From positions 1 through 8,198 of the forward strand of contig CADCPG010000038.1 in the NCBI GenBank assembly GCA_902803255.1: 8,198 bases of DNA. The letters are read 5' to 3'. A program made the position numbers and the translations under genes. This stretch comes from an uncultured Ruminococcus sp. Lineage in GTDB: Bacteria > Bacillota > Clostridia > Oscillospirales > CAG-272. The notes beneath the pieces are model-generated. The model saw only the letters and a program-made list of their open reading frames with translations. It had not been told where the DNA came from and did no database searches. Shown here piece after piece: positions 1-5,948 of the stretch. Within the stretch, counting starts at the first letter, position 1, and every line of letters starts with the position of its first letter.

Positions 1-103
1 GCAGAGACTGGCTCCCGGCAGCGTAGTCTTCGAAAAACAGGCGCAGCAGATGCCCGCCTCCGGAGGCGGCATACCCGAACTCGACATGCTGTCGAAGAAC
101 TGA
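1..103 (+). CDS. dnaX: 3' end of a gene, probably DNA polymerase III subunit gamma/tau (DnaX), partial
   Basis: A reading frame open from the window edge ends at TGA 101-103 and gives 33 residues beginning QRLAPGSVVFEKQ and ending IPELDMLSKN. The other two + frames are worse: one stops near 24, and the other is open but unnaturally rich in Arg and His. The tail is Gln-, Ala- and Gly-containing and not diagnostic. The name rests on gene order: dnaX commonly precedes ybaB and recR in bacteria, and its C-terminal tail is poorly conserved. What is seen is only a C-terminal tail; the identity is inferred. It could be another gene. Translation continues upstream of the window. Confidence 0.45.
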   Translation, partial: QRLAPGSVVFEKQAQQMPASGGGIPELDMLSKN

Positions 104-262
104 CCCCGCGTCCACGTACCTGTCCCCGTCATAATTCCGGACACGCCGCGGATTCCCGGCGGCGGTGATGCCGATCCCGCCCGCAGGCAGCCGGACGGAC
201 AGATGCCGGGGATGATACATAAAAAGAGAAAGAATTAAAACCGAAAGGATACATCAGAAGAT
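104..262. other. Intergenic gap before ybaB, no clear gene
   Basis: This gap of 159 bases is GC-rich for its first two thirds, then becomes an A-rich leader (about 220-250) just before ybaB. I found no convincing open frame, no T-tailed hairpin and no SRP-RNA signature. A purine-rich AAAGGAT at 244-250 and AGAAG at 256-260 precede the ybaB ATG; the first is a little far and the second too close for an ideal ribosome binding site. No promoter can be called with confidence. Confidence 0.4.
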
Positions 263-613
263 ATGAAAGCCAGACTTCCGAAAGGCATGGGCGGCGGCCC
301 CCAGAACATGAACGCGATGATGCGTCAGGTCCAGCAGTTCCAGGAGGAGAGGGAGGCGCTCGCCGCCGAACTCGAAGAGAGAGAATACGAGGTATCCGCG
401 GGAGGCGGAGCCGTCAAACTGAAGATGAAGGGGAGCCGCAGGGTGGAGGAGATAGTCATCTCGCCCGATGTCATCGATCCCGACGACCCCGAGACACTGG
501 CCGACATCATAGCAGCGGCCGTCAACGAGGGGATCTCGAGGGCAGAGGCCGACGCCGCGGCCGAGATGTCCGCGCTCGCACAGAAGTTCGGCATACCCGA
601 GGGGGCGCTCTGA
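263..613 (+). CDS. ybaB: YbaB/EbfC family nucleoid-associated protein
   Basis: This 116-residue protein matches the YbaB/EbfC family in length and layout. The N-terminus is the Met/Gly/Gln-rich leader common in Clostridia (MKARLPKGMGGGPQNM, residues 1-16). A predicted amphipathic helix follows at about 17-42. The family core starts at SAGGGAVKLKMKG (45-57) and includes the DPDDPETLADIIAAAVNEG segment (72-90). Family members are dimeric DNA-binding proteins thought to help organise the nucleoid or assist recombinational repair; the exact role is not settled. The stop overlaps the recR start by one base (TGATG, 611-615), so the two are almost certainly translationally coupled, as in many bacteria. 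Nothing is missing from the fold. Unlike many homologues it lacks a Gly/Pro-rich C-terminal tail and ends at FGIPEGAL. Confidence 0.95.
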   Translation: MKARLPKGMGGGPQNMNAMMRQVQQFQEEREALAAELEEREYEVSAGGGAVKLKMKGSRRVEEIVISPDVIDPDDPETLADIIAAAVNEGISRAEADAAAEMSALAQKFGIPEGAL

Positions 614-1221
614 TGCCCTCCGCGGACGGGATCAGGTCGCTCGACGTACTTGCCGACGAGTTCGGCAAACTCGGAGGAGTGGGCCGCAGAACGGCTCAGA
701 GACTGGCTTTCGCCGTGCTCGACCTGAGCGACGAGGAGGCCTCGCGCTTCGCTTCGGCGATACTCGACGCCAAGCGCAACATACACCGCTGCCCCGTCTG
801 CCAGAACCTGACCGACGAGGAGATCTGCCCCGTGTGTTCAGATACGACGCGCGACCGCAGCGTGATCTGCGTGGTGCAGGACACGAAGTCGCTTCTGGCA
901 ATAGAAAAAGTCCGCGAATATCACGGACTTTATCATGTGCTTCACGGCCTCATATCTCCGATGCAGGGGATCACTCCCGACGGCATACGGCTTCGCGAGC
1001 TTGTCGAGCGGGTGGGGACCGACGGTGAAGTTAAGGAGATAATCATCGCGACGAACCCCACGGCCGAGGGCGAAGCCACCGCGATGTACATCGCGAGGCT
1101 GCTCCGTCCCCTCGGAGTGAAGGTCACGAGGATAGCAAACGGGATCCCCGTCGGAGGAGAGCTCGAGTTTGCCGACGAATACACGCTCCAGCGCGCGTTC
1201 GAGGGCAGGCGCGAGTTCTGA
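613..1221 (+). CDS. recR: Recombination mediator protein RecR
   Basis: RecR works with RecO (and RecF) to load RecA on gapped or single-stranded DNA. The 202-residue length is normal. Visible parts, in order: a helix-hairpin-helix at 20-36 (LGGVGRRTAQRLAFAVL); a four-cysteine zinc finger CPVC-x8-CPVC at C60, C63, C72 and C75; a toprim domain from about 83 (VICVVQDTKSLLAIEK); the conserved IIIATNPTAEGEATAMYIARL stretch; and the terminal PVGGELEFADEYTLQRAFEGRREF. The toprim position that is Glu in proteobacterial RecR is Gln here (VVQD), which is also how I recall Bacillus RecR, so it is not a defect. The ATG at 613 overlaps the ybaB stop, and GAGGGGG at 599-605 inside ybaB is a well-spaced ribosome binding site. 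The next gene converges on it 14 bases away. Confidence 0.98.
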   Translation: MPSADGIRSLDVLADEFGKLGGVGRRTAQRLAFAVLDLSDEEASRFASAILDAKRNIHRCPVCQNLTDEEICPVCSDTTRDRSVICVVQDTKSLLAIEKVREYHGLYHVLHGLISPMQGITPDGIRLRELVERVGTDGEVKEIIIATNPTAEGEATAMYIARLLRPLGVKVTRIANGIPVGGELEFADEYTLQRAFEGRREF

Positions 1222-1235
1222 CCCTCCCCCTGCCG

Positions 1236-2165
1236 TCAGTTTTCGAACACGGTCTCGGCAAAGAGGATATAGTGATCGGAAGCGTCGCTCACGATCGTTC
1301 CGGCCGAGATCTCGGTGAAGCAGTCGGACAGTATGATGTTGTCGATCGCCGACGAACCGCCGGGGAAGGTAACGTGCCGGCTGTCCTTCCGGTTTATCAT
1401 GAGCGGTGCTGCGAGGACTCCGAATTCGGAGAAGTCCTGCGTGTTGAAATCCGCCGTCAGAACGTAGTGGCGGCAGTCGCTCAGCATCTTCGAGATCGCT
1501 TCGAACTGCCCCGTGCGGAGGCTCAGCGACTCGTATGACAGATGGGTGTTGAAGAAATGCACCTCGGTACCGTCGACGTCGAGCACGGCGTGGCCTATCG
1601 ACCTGCTCTCCTCGGTGCCGGAGGCGAGTCCCTTCACCGTGAAGCTGACGATCGGATATTTCGACATGATCATCGTTCCGTACTGGCCTCCGCGGTAGTC
1701 TATCGCCCGCGTGAAGCGGTAATACGGATATCCGGCGGCTTCGGCGATGAGCTTCGGCTGATCGGCTCCTCCAGATCTGGTGTTGAGATAGTCGACCTCC
1801 TGTATACCGACGATATCGGCGTCGACCTGCTTCAGTATCTTTGCCACGGCGTCGATGCCCTTCGCCGCGTGCTGGATGTTGTAAGACGCGATCTTCATTT
1901 TGAATGATACCTTCTTTTCTTCCTGGGTTTCGGGAGACGTTCCGGTCTCCGGGGGCAAAGCGGTCGTCTGCGCGGCAGCGGTATCGGCGGGATCCGTCCC
2001 GTCAGGTTCGGATGACGTTATGTCTTCGGTCGCTCCGGCGCTGCCCCGGGCCGGCTCTCCGTCCTCCCCGCACGACGGGAGGCAGAGCGTCAGGACGGCA
2101 GTAAAAAACAGTATGAGCGCGACTGCCGGCGGCAGTCTTACTCCCAGTAGCTTTTTGTGACTCAT
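1236..2165 (-). CDS. Secreted lipoprotein with endonuclease/exonuclease/phosphatase (EEP) domain
   Basis: This 309-residue protein begins with a lipoprotein signal: basic start, hydrophobic stretch 14-29, and lipobox LPSC with C32 as the lipidated cysteine. Residues 33-85 are a Thr/Pro/Glu/Ala-rich linker. The rest is a complete Mg-dependent EEP fold with the expected catalytic pattern: N96 (ASYNIQ), E123 (IQEVD), N206-H208 (FNTHLS), D239 and N241 (TADFNT), D275 (AIDNIIL) and D297-H298 (SDH). The family includes DNases, sphingomyelinases, inositol phosphatases and deadenylases, so the substrate cannot be named. The signal places the enzyme outside the cytoplasmic membrane, arguing against a role in chromosome repair despite recR next door. 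The start is supported by AAGGAT about 7 bases upstream on the - strand. It converges with recR and diverges from the aspartate kinase. Confidence 0.9.
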   Translation of the reverse strand: MSHKKLLGVRLPPAVALILFFTAVLTLCLPSCGEDGEPARGSAGATEDITSSEPDGTDPADTAAAQTTALPPETGTSPETQEEKKVSFKMKIASYNIQHAAKGIDAVAKILKQVDADIVGIQEVDYLNTRSGGADQPKLIAEAAGYPYYRFTRAIDYRGGQYGTMIMSKYPIVSFTVKGLASGTEESRSIGHAVLDVDGTEVHFFNTHLSYESLSLRTGQFEAISKMLSDCRHYVLTADFNTQDFSEFGVLAAPLMINRKDSRHVTFPGGSSAIDNIILSDCFTEISAGTIVSDASDHYILFAETVFEN

Positions 2166-2181
2166 TTTCGATCCTTATAAA
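2153..2181 (+). promoter_or_regulatory. Possible promoter for the aspartate kinase gene
   Basis: TTTTGT at 2153-2158 and TATAAA at 2176-2181 are separated by 17 bases. This would start transcription near 2188 and give a leader of about 40 bases before the kinase ATG at 2231. The -35 is poor and the element overlaps the 5' end of the divergent lipoprotein gene, so this is tentative. Confidence 0.3.
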
Positions 2182-2193
2182 TTCGTTGTTTTA

Positions 2194-2213
2194 TTTTTGT
2201 ACCGGTACAGAAA
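2194..2213. promoter_or_regulatory. Palindrome between divergent lipoprotein and aspartate kinase genes, possible operator
   Basis: TGTACCGGTACA at 2198-2209 is a perfect 12-bp palindrome. With one G/T exception it extends to 20 bases (2194-2213), T-rich on the left and A-rich on the right. It lies in the 65-base gap between two divergent genes and partly overlaps the AGAAAGG that precedes the kinase start. Position and symmetry suggest a dimeric repressor site, but no family-specific motif is recognised. Confidence 0.3.
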
Positions 2214-2230
2214 GGCTGAATAAGCGGATC

Positions 2231-3568
2231 ATGGAAATCAAAACCGTAAAATTCGGCGGGTCGTCGCTCTGCGACGCCGCACACTTCAGGATGGTAGGCG
2301 ATATCATAAAATCGGATCCTTCGAGGCTTTTCGTCGTTCCGTCGGCGCCGGGAAAGCGCAGCCGCGACGACGTAAAGATCACCGATATGCTGTACGAATG
2401 CTACAGGCTCTCGCGCGAACACGCGCCCGACGAGGCCTTCGACAGCGTATATGAGGTGATCTGCGGCCGCTACCGTCAGATCATCGAAGGTCTCGGACTC
2501 GCCTACGACATCTCCGGCGAGCTCGAATACATAAAGCACGCGATACTGCACCGCGCCGGGCGCGACTACGCCGCCAGCCGCGGGGAGTATCTCAGCGGGA
2601 TCATACTCGCGAAATACCTGGGGTTCGATTTCGTCGACGCCGAGAACGTGATCTTCTTCGGAGAGAACGGCTCTCTCGACAGCGAGCGCACGGTGCTGGA
2701 GCTCACGGCCGAACTGAAGAGACACGGGGGAAAAGGCGTGGTGATACCCGGCTTTTACGGGATCATGCCGAACGGGACGGTCAAGACCTTCTCGCGCGGC
2801 GGCTCAGACGTCACCGGATCGATCGTCGCGCTGGCCTCCGGCTCGACTCTCTACGAGAACTGGACCGACGTTTCGGGCTTCATGGTCGCCGACCCCAGGA
2901 TCGTCGACAATCCGCGAGTGATCGGGCGGATCACCTACCGCGAGCTCCGCGAGCTCTCGTACATGGGAGCTTCGGTGCTGCATCAGGACTCGATCTTCCC
3001 GGTGCGCAACGCCGGTATACCCATCAATATCAAGAACACCATGCGTCCGGAGGATCCGGGAACGATGATCGTCGCGGACGCCCCCGACTACGACAGCGGA
3101 CGCGTTATCACCGGTATCGCCGGCAAGAAGGGCTTCTCGGTCGTGACGATCGGCCACGACATGATGAACTCGGAGATAGGATTCGGCCGGAGGGTCCTCG
3201 AGGTGTTCGAGGAGTACGGGCTGTCATTCGAGCATCTGCCGTCGGGCATCGACACGATGAGCGTCGTGCTGTCGACTCCCGAGTTCGAGAAGAAGCGCGA
3301 GCGCGTTCTCGCGTCTCTCGGGCATATGATACACCCAGACACGCTGACCGTCGAGGACGGTCTCGCCCTCATAGCGGTCGTCGGCCGCGGCATGGTAAGG
3401 GCAAAGGGTACCGCCGCCAGGGTCTTCGGGTCGGTCTCAGACGCCGGAGTCAACATCAAGATGATAGACCAGGGCTCCGACGAGCTCAATATTATCCTGG
3501 GAGTCGAAGAGGCCGATTTCGAGAAGGCGGTAAAGGCGATCTATTACGAATTCCTGCCGGAAGGCTGA
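2231..3568 (+). CDS. lysC: Aspartate kinase (aspartokinase, YclM/ThrD-like)
   Basis: This enzyme phosphorylates aspartate, the first step towards lysine, threonine, methionine and diaminopimelate. It has 445 residues. The amino-acid-kinase domain shows KFGGSS at 7-12, VVPSAPGKR at 35-43, SRGEYLSG at 116-123, SRGGSDVTGS at 188-197, and the WTDVSGFMVADPR and ELSYMGASVLH stretches at 211-223 and 241-251. Two ACT regulatory domains follow, at about 297-365 and 378-445, so feedback control by an amino acid is expected; which one cannot be read. The wording around residue 40 (PSAPGKR) resembles the Bacillus YclM/ThrD type rather than the alpha/beta-split LysC, so the symbol is approximate. The frame is open further upstream to TTG 2186, but the family N-terminus starts at ATG 2231. 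The Shine-Dalgarno is weak or distant (AGAAAGG 2209-2215). No lysine or threonine genes adjoin it. Confidence 0.95.
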   Translation: MEIKTVKFGGSSLCDAAHFRMVGDIIKSDPSRLFVVPSAPGKRSRDDVKITDMLYECYRLSREHAPDEAFDSVYEVICGRYRQIIEGLGLAYDISGELEYIKHAILHRAGRDYAASRGEYLSGIILAKYLGFDFVDAENVIFFGENGSLDSERTVLELTAELKRHGGKGVVIPGFYGIMPNGTVKTFSRGGSDVTGSIVALASGSTLYENWTDVSGFMVADPRIVDNPRVIGRITYRELRELSYMGASVLHQDSIFPVRNAGIPINIKNTMRPEDPGTMIVADAPDYDSGRVITGIAGKKGFSVVTIGHDMMNSEIGFGRRVLEVFEEYGLSFEHLPSGIDTMSVVLSTPEFEKKRERVLASLGHMIHPDTLTVEDGLALIAVVGRGMVRAKGTAARVFGSVSDAGVNIKMIDQGSDELNIILGVEEADFEKAVKAIYYEFLPEG

Positions 3569-3602
3569 TCTCCCGCGGTCGACCGCCGGAAAACGGCCGG
3601 TG

Positions 3603-3941
3603 TCAGTCCATCTTCTCGCCGAGCTGTTTGCCGCCGAGGATGTGGAAATGCAGGTGCTTCACCGACTGACAGGCGTCGGGCCCGCAGTTGCTGACGATCC
3701 GGTATCCTCCGGTCAGACCTTCGGCGGCCGCGACCTTCGGGATCGCCTCGAATATCGCCGCGACGGCCGCGCTGTTTTCGGCGGTCACCTCGTCGGCTGA
3801 TCCGATGTGCTCCTTCGGCACAGCCAGCATATGCACCGGAGCCTGGGGATTTATGTCTCTGAATACAAACACCCTGTCGTTTTCGTAAACTTTTGACGAC
3901 GGGATCTCCCCGGCGATTATCTTGCAGAACAGGCAGTCCAT
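3603..3941 (-). CDS. HIT family protein (Hint-like purine nucleotide phosphoramidase/hydrolase)
   Basis: This 112-residue protein is of normal length for the Hint branch of the histidine triad superfamily. These dimeric cytosolic enzymes hydrolyse phosphoramidate or anhydride bonds on AMP-type nucleotides. It opens with MDCLFCKIIAGEIPSSKVYE, contains RDINPQAPVHMLAVPKEHI (28-46), and ends with the triad H96-x-H98-x-H100 in KHLHFHILGG; H100 and its neighbours form the nucleophile site. The family-typical CxxC at 3-6 is kept. The frame extends five codons upstream to 3956, but GGAGGTGA sits about 7 bases before the ATG at 3941, which decides the start. The gene converges on the aspartate kinase (34-base gap) and is divergent from the amidohydrolase. 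It is a housekeeping gene with no obvious functional link to either neighbour. Confidence 0.95.
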   Translation of the reverse strand: MDCLFCKIIAGEIPSSKVYENDRVFVFRDINPQAPVHMLAVPKEHIGSADEVTAENSAAVAAIFEAIPKVAAAEGLTGGYRIVSNCGPDACQSVKHLHFHILGGKQLGEKMD

Positions 3942-3966
3942 TGCTGTCACCTCCAAATGATTGTAG

Positions 3967-4001
3967 ATTATATTATATCACACACAGATCGGTAAAATCA
4001 A
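3967..4001 (-). promoter_or_regulatory. Promoter for the HIT gene
   Basis: Read on the - strand, TTGATT (4001-3996) is followed after 18 bases by TATAAT (3977-3972), and a second overlapping TATAAT covers 3972-3967. Transcription would begin near 3960-3965, just ahead of the GGAGGTGA ribosome binding site. The same AT-rich patch must also serve the divergent amidohydrolase gene, but no clean + strand promoter is visible. Confidence 0.6.
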
Positions 4002-4002
4002 T

Positions 4003-4830
4003 ATGTCAGCGCTTAAATTCTTCGACGTGCACACGCACGTCTATCCCGAAAAGATAGCGTCCGCCGCCTGCGAGAGCCTTGGCAGATTCTACGATTTCCC
4101 GGTGCCGGGAAAGGGGACCGTCGAGGACCTCTCCCGCGTATGCATCGAAAACGGAGTGAGCGGTGCGCTCTTCCTCTCGGTCGCGACGAACGCTCATCAG
4201 GTGGCAAAGGTCAACGAGGGCGCCGCGGCGTCGGTCGCGTATATGCGCGGCAGGGGACTGCTGTCGTATGCCTTCGCAGGCTACCATCAGGATTGCACCG
4301 ACCCCGCCGAGGTCGTCGCGCACGCGGTCTCGCTGGGTCTTTGCGGTTTCAAGCTCCATCCCGACATCCAGGGGGCGGACATCGATGACGAACGCTTCCT
4401 CCCGCTCTACCGCCTCTGCGAGGGGGCACGGCTTCCCGTTTATTTTCACATGGGCGACGACCGGCCGCAGTACAGGTTCTCCGAGGCGGTGAAACTGCTG
4501 CGCGTGATAGAAAAGTTTCCGGATCTGCGCGTCGGTGCCGCGCACCTCGGCGGATATTCCGCGTGGGAGGACGCCCACCTGCTGACCGAAGCTCCCGACA
4601 TCTGGTTCGACACTTCGAGCAGTCTGTGGGCGATAAGCAGCGGATACGCGTCAGAGCTGATACACATGCTGGGCCCCTGGCGCTGCATGTTCGGGACCGA
4701 CTACCCGGTGAAGAACGCCGACACCGAAAAGATACTCTTCGAAGCCCTCGATCTTACCGACGGAGAGCGGAAGGCGGTAGCCTTCGGCAACGCGATGAGA
4801 TTTCTCGGCACGGGGATCGGGTGCGAATGA
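4003..4830 (+). CDS. Amidohydrolase family protein (metal-dependent TIM-barrel hydrolase)
   Basis: This 275-residue protein looks like the amidohydrolase-2 group of metal-dependent TIM-barrel enzymes. Candidate metal and catalytic residues appear in order: H10 and H12 in FDVHTHVYP, K117/H119 in GFKLHPDIQG, H149 in PVYFHMGD, H181 in GAAHLGG and D233 in MFGTDYPV, the last being the usual catalytic aspartate. The family includes decarboxylases and hydrolases of many small molecules, so the substrate is unknown. There is no signal peptide, so it should be cytosolic. The start ATG gives the expected short N-terminus ahead of the HxH strand, but no strong Shine-Dalgarno precedes it (only GATCGGT). 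It may share a transcript with the small membrane protein 64 bases downstream, since no terminator separates them. Confidence 0.88.
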   Translation: MSALKFFDVHTHVYPEKIASAACESLGRFYDFPVPGKGTVEDLSRVCIENGVSGALFLSVATNAHQVAKVNEGAAASVAYMRGRGLLSYAFAGYHQDCTDPAEVVAHAVSLGLCGFKLHPDIQGADIDDERFLPLYRLCEGARLPVYFHMGDDRPQYRFSEAVKLLRVIEKFPDLRVGAAHLGGYSAWEDAHLLTEAPDIWFDTSSSLWAISSGYASELIHMLGPWRCMFGTDYPVKNADTEKILFEALDLTDGERKAVAFGNAMRFLGTGIGCE

Positions 4831-4894
4831 CCGGCATTAATCTGATTTTTGCAGCAAGTCTGCCGAAATAAAAAAAACCGAAAGGGGCAAAACA

Positions 4895-5137
4895 ATGAAT
4901 TTCCTCAGATCAGTCTGGCCGACCCCCTTCAAGATCGAAAAGGGAAAGATCGGTTCCTTCATTATCCAGCTCGTGATATTCGTAGTCATCTGCGCCGTGG
5001 TCGGATGGCTGATGTCACTGCTCAGCGGCATCAAGATCGTGGGGCCCATCTTCAGTGTCATAGGTTCTCTCATGGGGATCTATTCCACCGTCGGCATCGT
5101 GCTCTGCTTCCTCAAATTCTTCGGAGTGGTCAAATAA
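4895..5137 (+). CDS. Small two-helix membrane protein of unknown function
   Basis: This 80-residue protein begins with a short, positively charged, aromatic cytosolic segment (MNFLRSVWPTPFKIEKGKIG, 1-20). Two hydrophobic stretches follow, at about 21-43 and 47-76, the second Gly-rich, and it ends FGVVK. AAAGGGG at 4881-4887 is a well-spaced ribosome binding site, and codon use matches the neighbours, so the gene is real. I do not recognise a named family; the compact Gly-rich two-helix layout superficially resembles small transglycosylase-associated or GlsB/YeaQ-like membrane proteins, without a firm motif. It lies between the amidohydrolase and a strong terminator, so it is probably the last gene of that transcript. 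Confidence 0.8.
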   Translation: MNFLRSVWPTPFKIEKGKIGSFIIQLVIFVVICAVVGWLMSLLSGIKIVGPIFSVIGSLMGIYSTVGIVLCFLKFFGVVK

Positions 5138-5163
5138 TCAGGCCGACGAAGCCCAGACGCCCG

Positions 5164-5179
5164 AGGCGCGCACGCGCCT
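5164..5179. other. Small GC hairpin upstream of the terminator
   Basis: AGGCGC and GCGCCT are separated by a four-base loop GCAC. It has no T-tail and sits between the small membrane protein stop and the main terminator; it may only stabilise the 3' end of the transcript. Confidence 0.3.
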
Positions 5180-5199
5180 GAGTGCCCGGCATCCCCGCG

Positions 5200-5247
5200 T
5201 CTGCCGCGGTACACCGTTCTACGGTATACCGCGGCAGATCTTTTTTT
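5200..5247 (+). terminator. Strong intrinsic terminator after the small membrane protein gene
   Basis: A 12-bp perfect stem (TCTGCCGCGGTA at 5200-5211 with TACCGCGGCAGA at 5227-5238) is continued, past one mismatch, by ACCG/CGGT around the loop TTCTA. It is followed by TCTTTTTTT (5239-5247). This is a textbook Rho-independent terminator. It insulates the amidohydrolase/membrane protein transcript from the metal-efflux promoter that starts 11 bases later. Confidence 0.95.
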
Positions 5248-5257
5248 CGAAAAGGTA

Positions 5258-5286
5258 TTGACAAACCGATGAACATATGATAAAAT
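5258..5286 (+). promoter_or_regulatory. Promoter of the metal-efflux operon
   Basis: TTGACA (5258-5263), a 17-base spacer and TAAAAT (5281-5286) form a near-consensus housekeeping sigma promoter. The expected start is near 5293, giving a leader of about 48 bases before the repressor ATG at 5341. Such a strong core promoter fits a gene set that is held off by a repressor. Confidence 0.9.
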
Positions 5287-5296
5287 ATTCATGTGT
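5273..5296. promoter_or_regulatory. ArsR/SmtB-type operator over the -10 region
   Basis: An imperfect 24-base palindrome reads ACATATGA, eight central bases, TCATGTGT; within each half-site seven of eight positions are symmetric. The 12-2-12 layout and ATGA/TCAT half-sites are what SmtB, CzrA and CadC type repressors bind. It covers the -10 and likely start site, so a bound dimer would block RNA polymerase. The binding protein is inferred to be the repressor encoded immediately downstream. Confidence 0.75.
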
Positions 5297-5340
5297 CCAG
5301 AAATATAGCAACTGACTGCAGGGTAGGGAAAGGTAGAAAA

Positions 5341-5673
5341 ATGAGTCAGAAGATTTACGACGGAAAGGCGATCAGCCACCTGATATCCAACGTGGCGGAG
5401 GACGAGCTCTGCGACCTCGCCGAGCTCTTCAAGGTGTTCGGCGATTCAACTCGCATAAAGATCCTGTACGATCTGATCAACGGCGAGAAGAACGTCACAG
5501 AGATCTGCGCGGATCTCGAGATGAACCAGTCGGCGGTCTCCCATCAGCTGAAGCTGCTGAAGTCATCGAAGCTGATAGGCTCGCGGCGTGCGGGAAAGCA
5601 GATCATATACTTCCTTGCCGACGATCACGTCAAGACCATCATCGCGATGGGCAAGGAGCACATCGAGGAATGA
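5341..5673 (+). CDS. ArsR/SmtB family metal-sensing repressor, zinc-type alpha-5 site
   Basis: This 110-residue winged-helix repressor should shut off its own operon until metal binds. The core runs from LAELFKVFGDSTRIKILYDL (26-45) through the recognition helix QSAVSHQLKLLKSS (63-76) to the wing AGKQIIYFL. The C-terminal helix has D94-x-H96-x10-H107-x2-E110, the spacing of the alpha-5 Zn/Co site of SmtB (CzrA has His at the last position). The alpha-3 ELCVC thiolate site of ArsR/CadC is absent: the corresponding stretch is VTEICADL, with a single displaced cysteine (C56). C24 lies in the N-terminal arm. This predicts a Zn(II)/Co(II) sensor, not an arsenic one. The frame is open back to GTG 5293, which lies at the predicted transcription start; GGGAAAGG ahead of ATG 5341 decides the start. 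Confidence 0.93.
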   Translation: MSQKIYDGKAISHLISNVAEDELCDLAELFKVFGDSTRIKILYDLINGEKNVTEICADLEMNQSAVSHQLKLLKSSKLIGSRRAGKQIIYFLADDHVKTIIAMGKEHIEE

Positions 5674-5681
5674 CCCCGTGC

Positions 5682-5703
5682 CGTCCGCAGGCAAGGGCGG
5701 ACG
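5682..5703. other. GC hairpin between repressor and HMA genes
   Basis: CGTCCGC (5682-5688) pairs with GCGGACG (5697-5703) across an eight-base loop. It has no T-tail, so it is not a terminator. It may mark an RNA processing or stability boundary between the repressor and the structural genes. Confidence 0.45.
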
Positions 5704-5732
5704 CGGCGGATAAAAGAGAAGGAGACCGGAAG

Positions 5733-5948
5733 ATGAAAAAGAAATTCAAATGCGAGATCGACTGCGCGAACTGCGCCGCAAAAGTCGAGGAAGCGATCTC
5801 AAAGATCGACGGGGTGAAGGACGTAAAGGTCAACTTCATCATGCAGAAATTCACTCTCGAGGCCGACGACGAAGTGTTCGGCGAAGTTCTGAAAAAGGCC
5901 ATAGCCGCCGGCAGGAAGATAGAACCCGACTTTTCCGTCGAGCTCTGA
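5733..5948 (+). CDS. Free-standing heavy-metal-associated (HMA) domain protein
   Basis: This 71-residue protein is essentially one ferredoxin-like HMA domain. The metal loop is D10-C11-A-N-C14 (FKCEIDCANCAAKVEEAI), with an extra cysteine at C7. Asp directly before the CxxC is the form found in the N-terminal domains of ZntA/CadA zinc/cadmium/lead pumps, whereas copper chaperones usually have GMTCxxC. The later strands (VKDVKVNFIMQKFTLEAD) fit the fold. It probably delivers metal to, or regulates, the ATPase encoded next. AAGGAGA at 5719-5725 fixes the start at 5733 although the frame is open to 5670. It is in the same frame as the ATPase, with only this gene's TGA between them. It could therefore be a split-off N-terminal domain of the pump; I favour an independent small protein. 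Confidence 0.9.
   Translation: MKKKFKCEIDCANCAAKVEEAISKIDGVKDVKVNFIMQKFTLEADDEVFGEVLKKAIAAGRKIEPDFSVEL

Noticed and set aside
104..262. SRP RNA or other small RNA near dnaX
   Set aside because: None of the conserved SRP Alu/S-domain bases are present; in Firmicutes that RNA usually lies upstream of dnaX, not here.
325..786. Long antisense frames opposite ybaB/recR and similar long frames opposite the ATPase (6966-8005) and kinase
   Set aside because: They are shadows: GC-rich third positions of the real genes remove stops on the other strand, and the products are low-complexity Ser/Ala/Arg-rich with no motifs or ribosome binding sites.
613..1221. Gln in place of the toprim Glu in RecR as a possible loss of function
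   Set aside because: The VVQD form is, to my knowledge, normal for Firmicutes RecR such as the Bacillus protein, and all other motifs are intact.
1204..1243. Possible terminator between recR and the convergent lipoprotein (GGCAGG/CCTGCC then TTTT)
   Set aside because: The stem is only 6 bp with a 19-base loop, and the T-run is short and displaced; too weak to call.
2166..2230. Lysine or threonine riboswitch/leader upstream of aspartate kinase
   Set aside because: The gap is only 65 bases, far shorter than a lysine riboswitch, and holds no leader peptide or terminator/antiterminator pair.
3575..3597. GCGGTCGACCGC palindrome and GCCG-GAAAA-CGGC hairpin between the kinase and HIT genes
   Set aside because: Neither strand has a T-tract after the stems; short palindromes are common in GC-rich gaps. 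It may contribute to transcript ends but cannot be called a terminator.
4832..4878. CGGCA/TGCCG inverted repeat before the A-run upstream of the small membrane protein
   Set aside because: The stem is 5 bp with a 24-base loop, and the following run is A rather than T on the coding strand, so it is not a + strand terminator.
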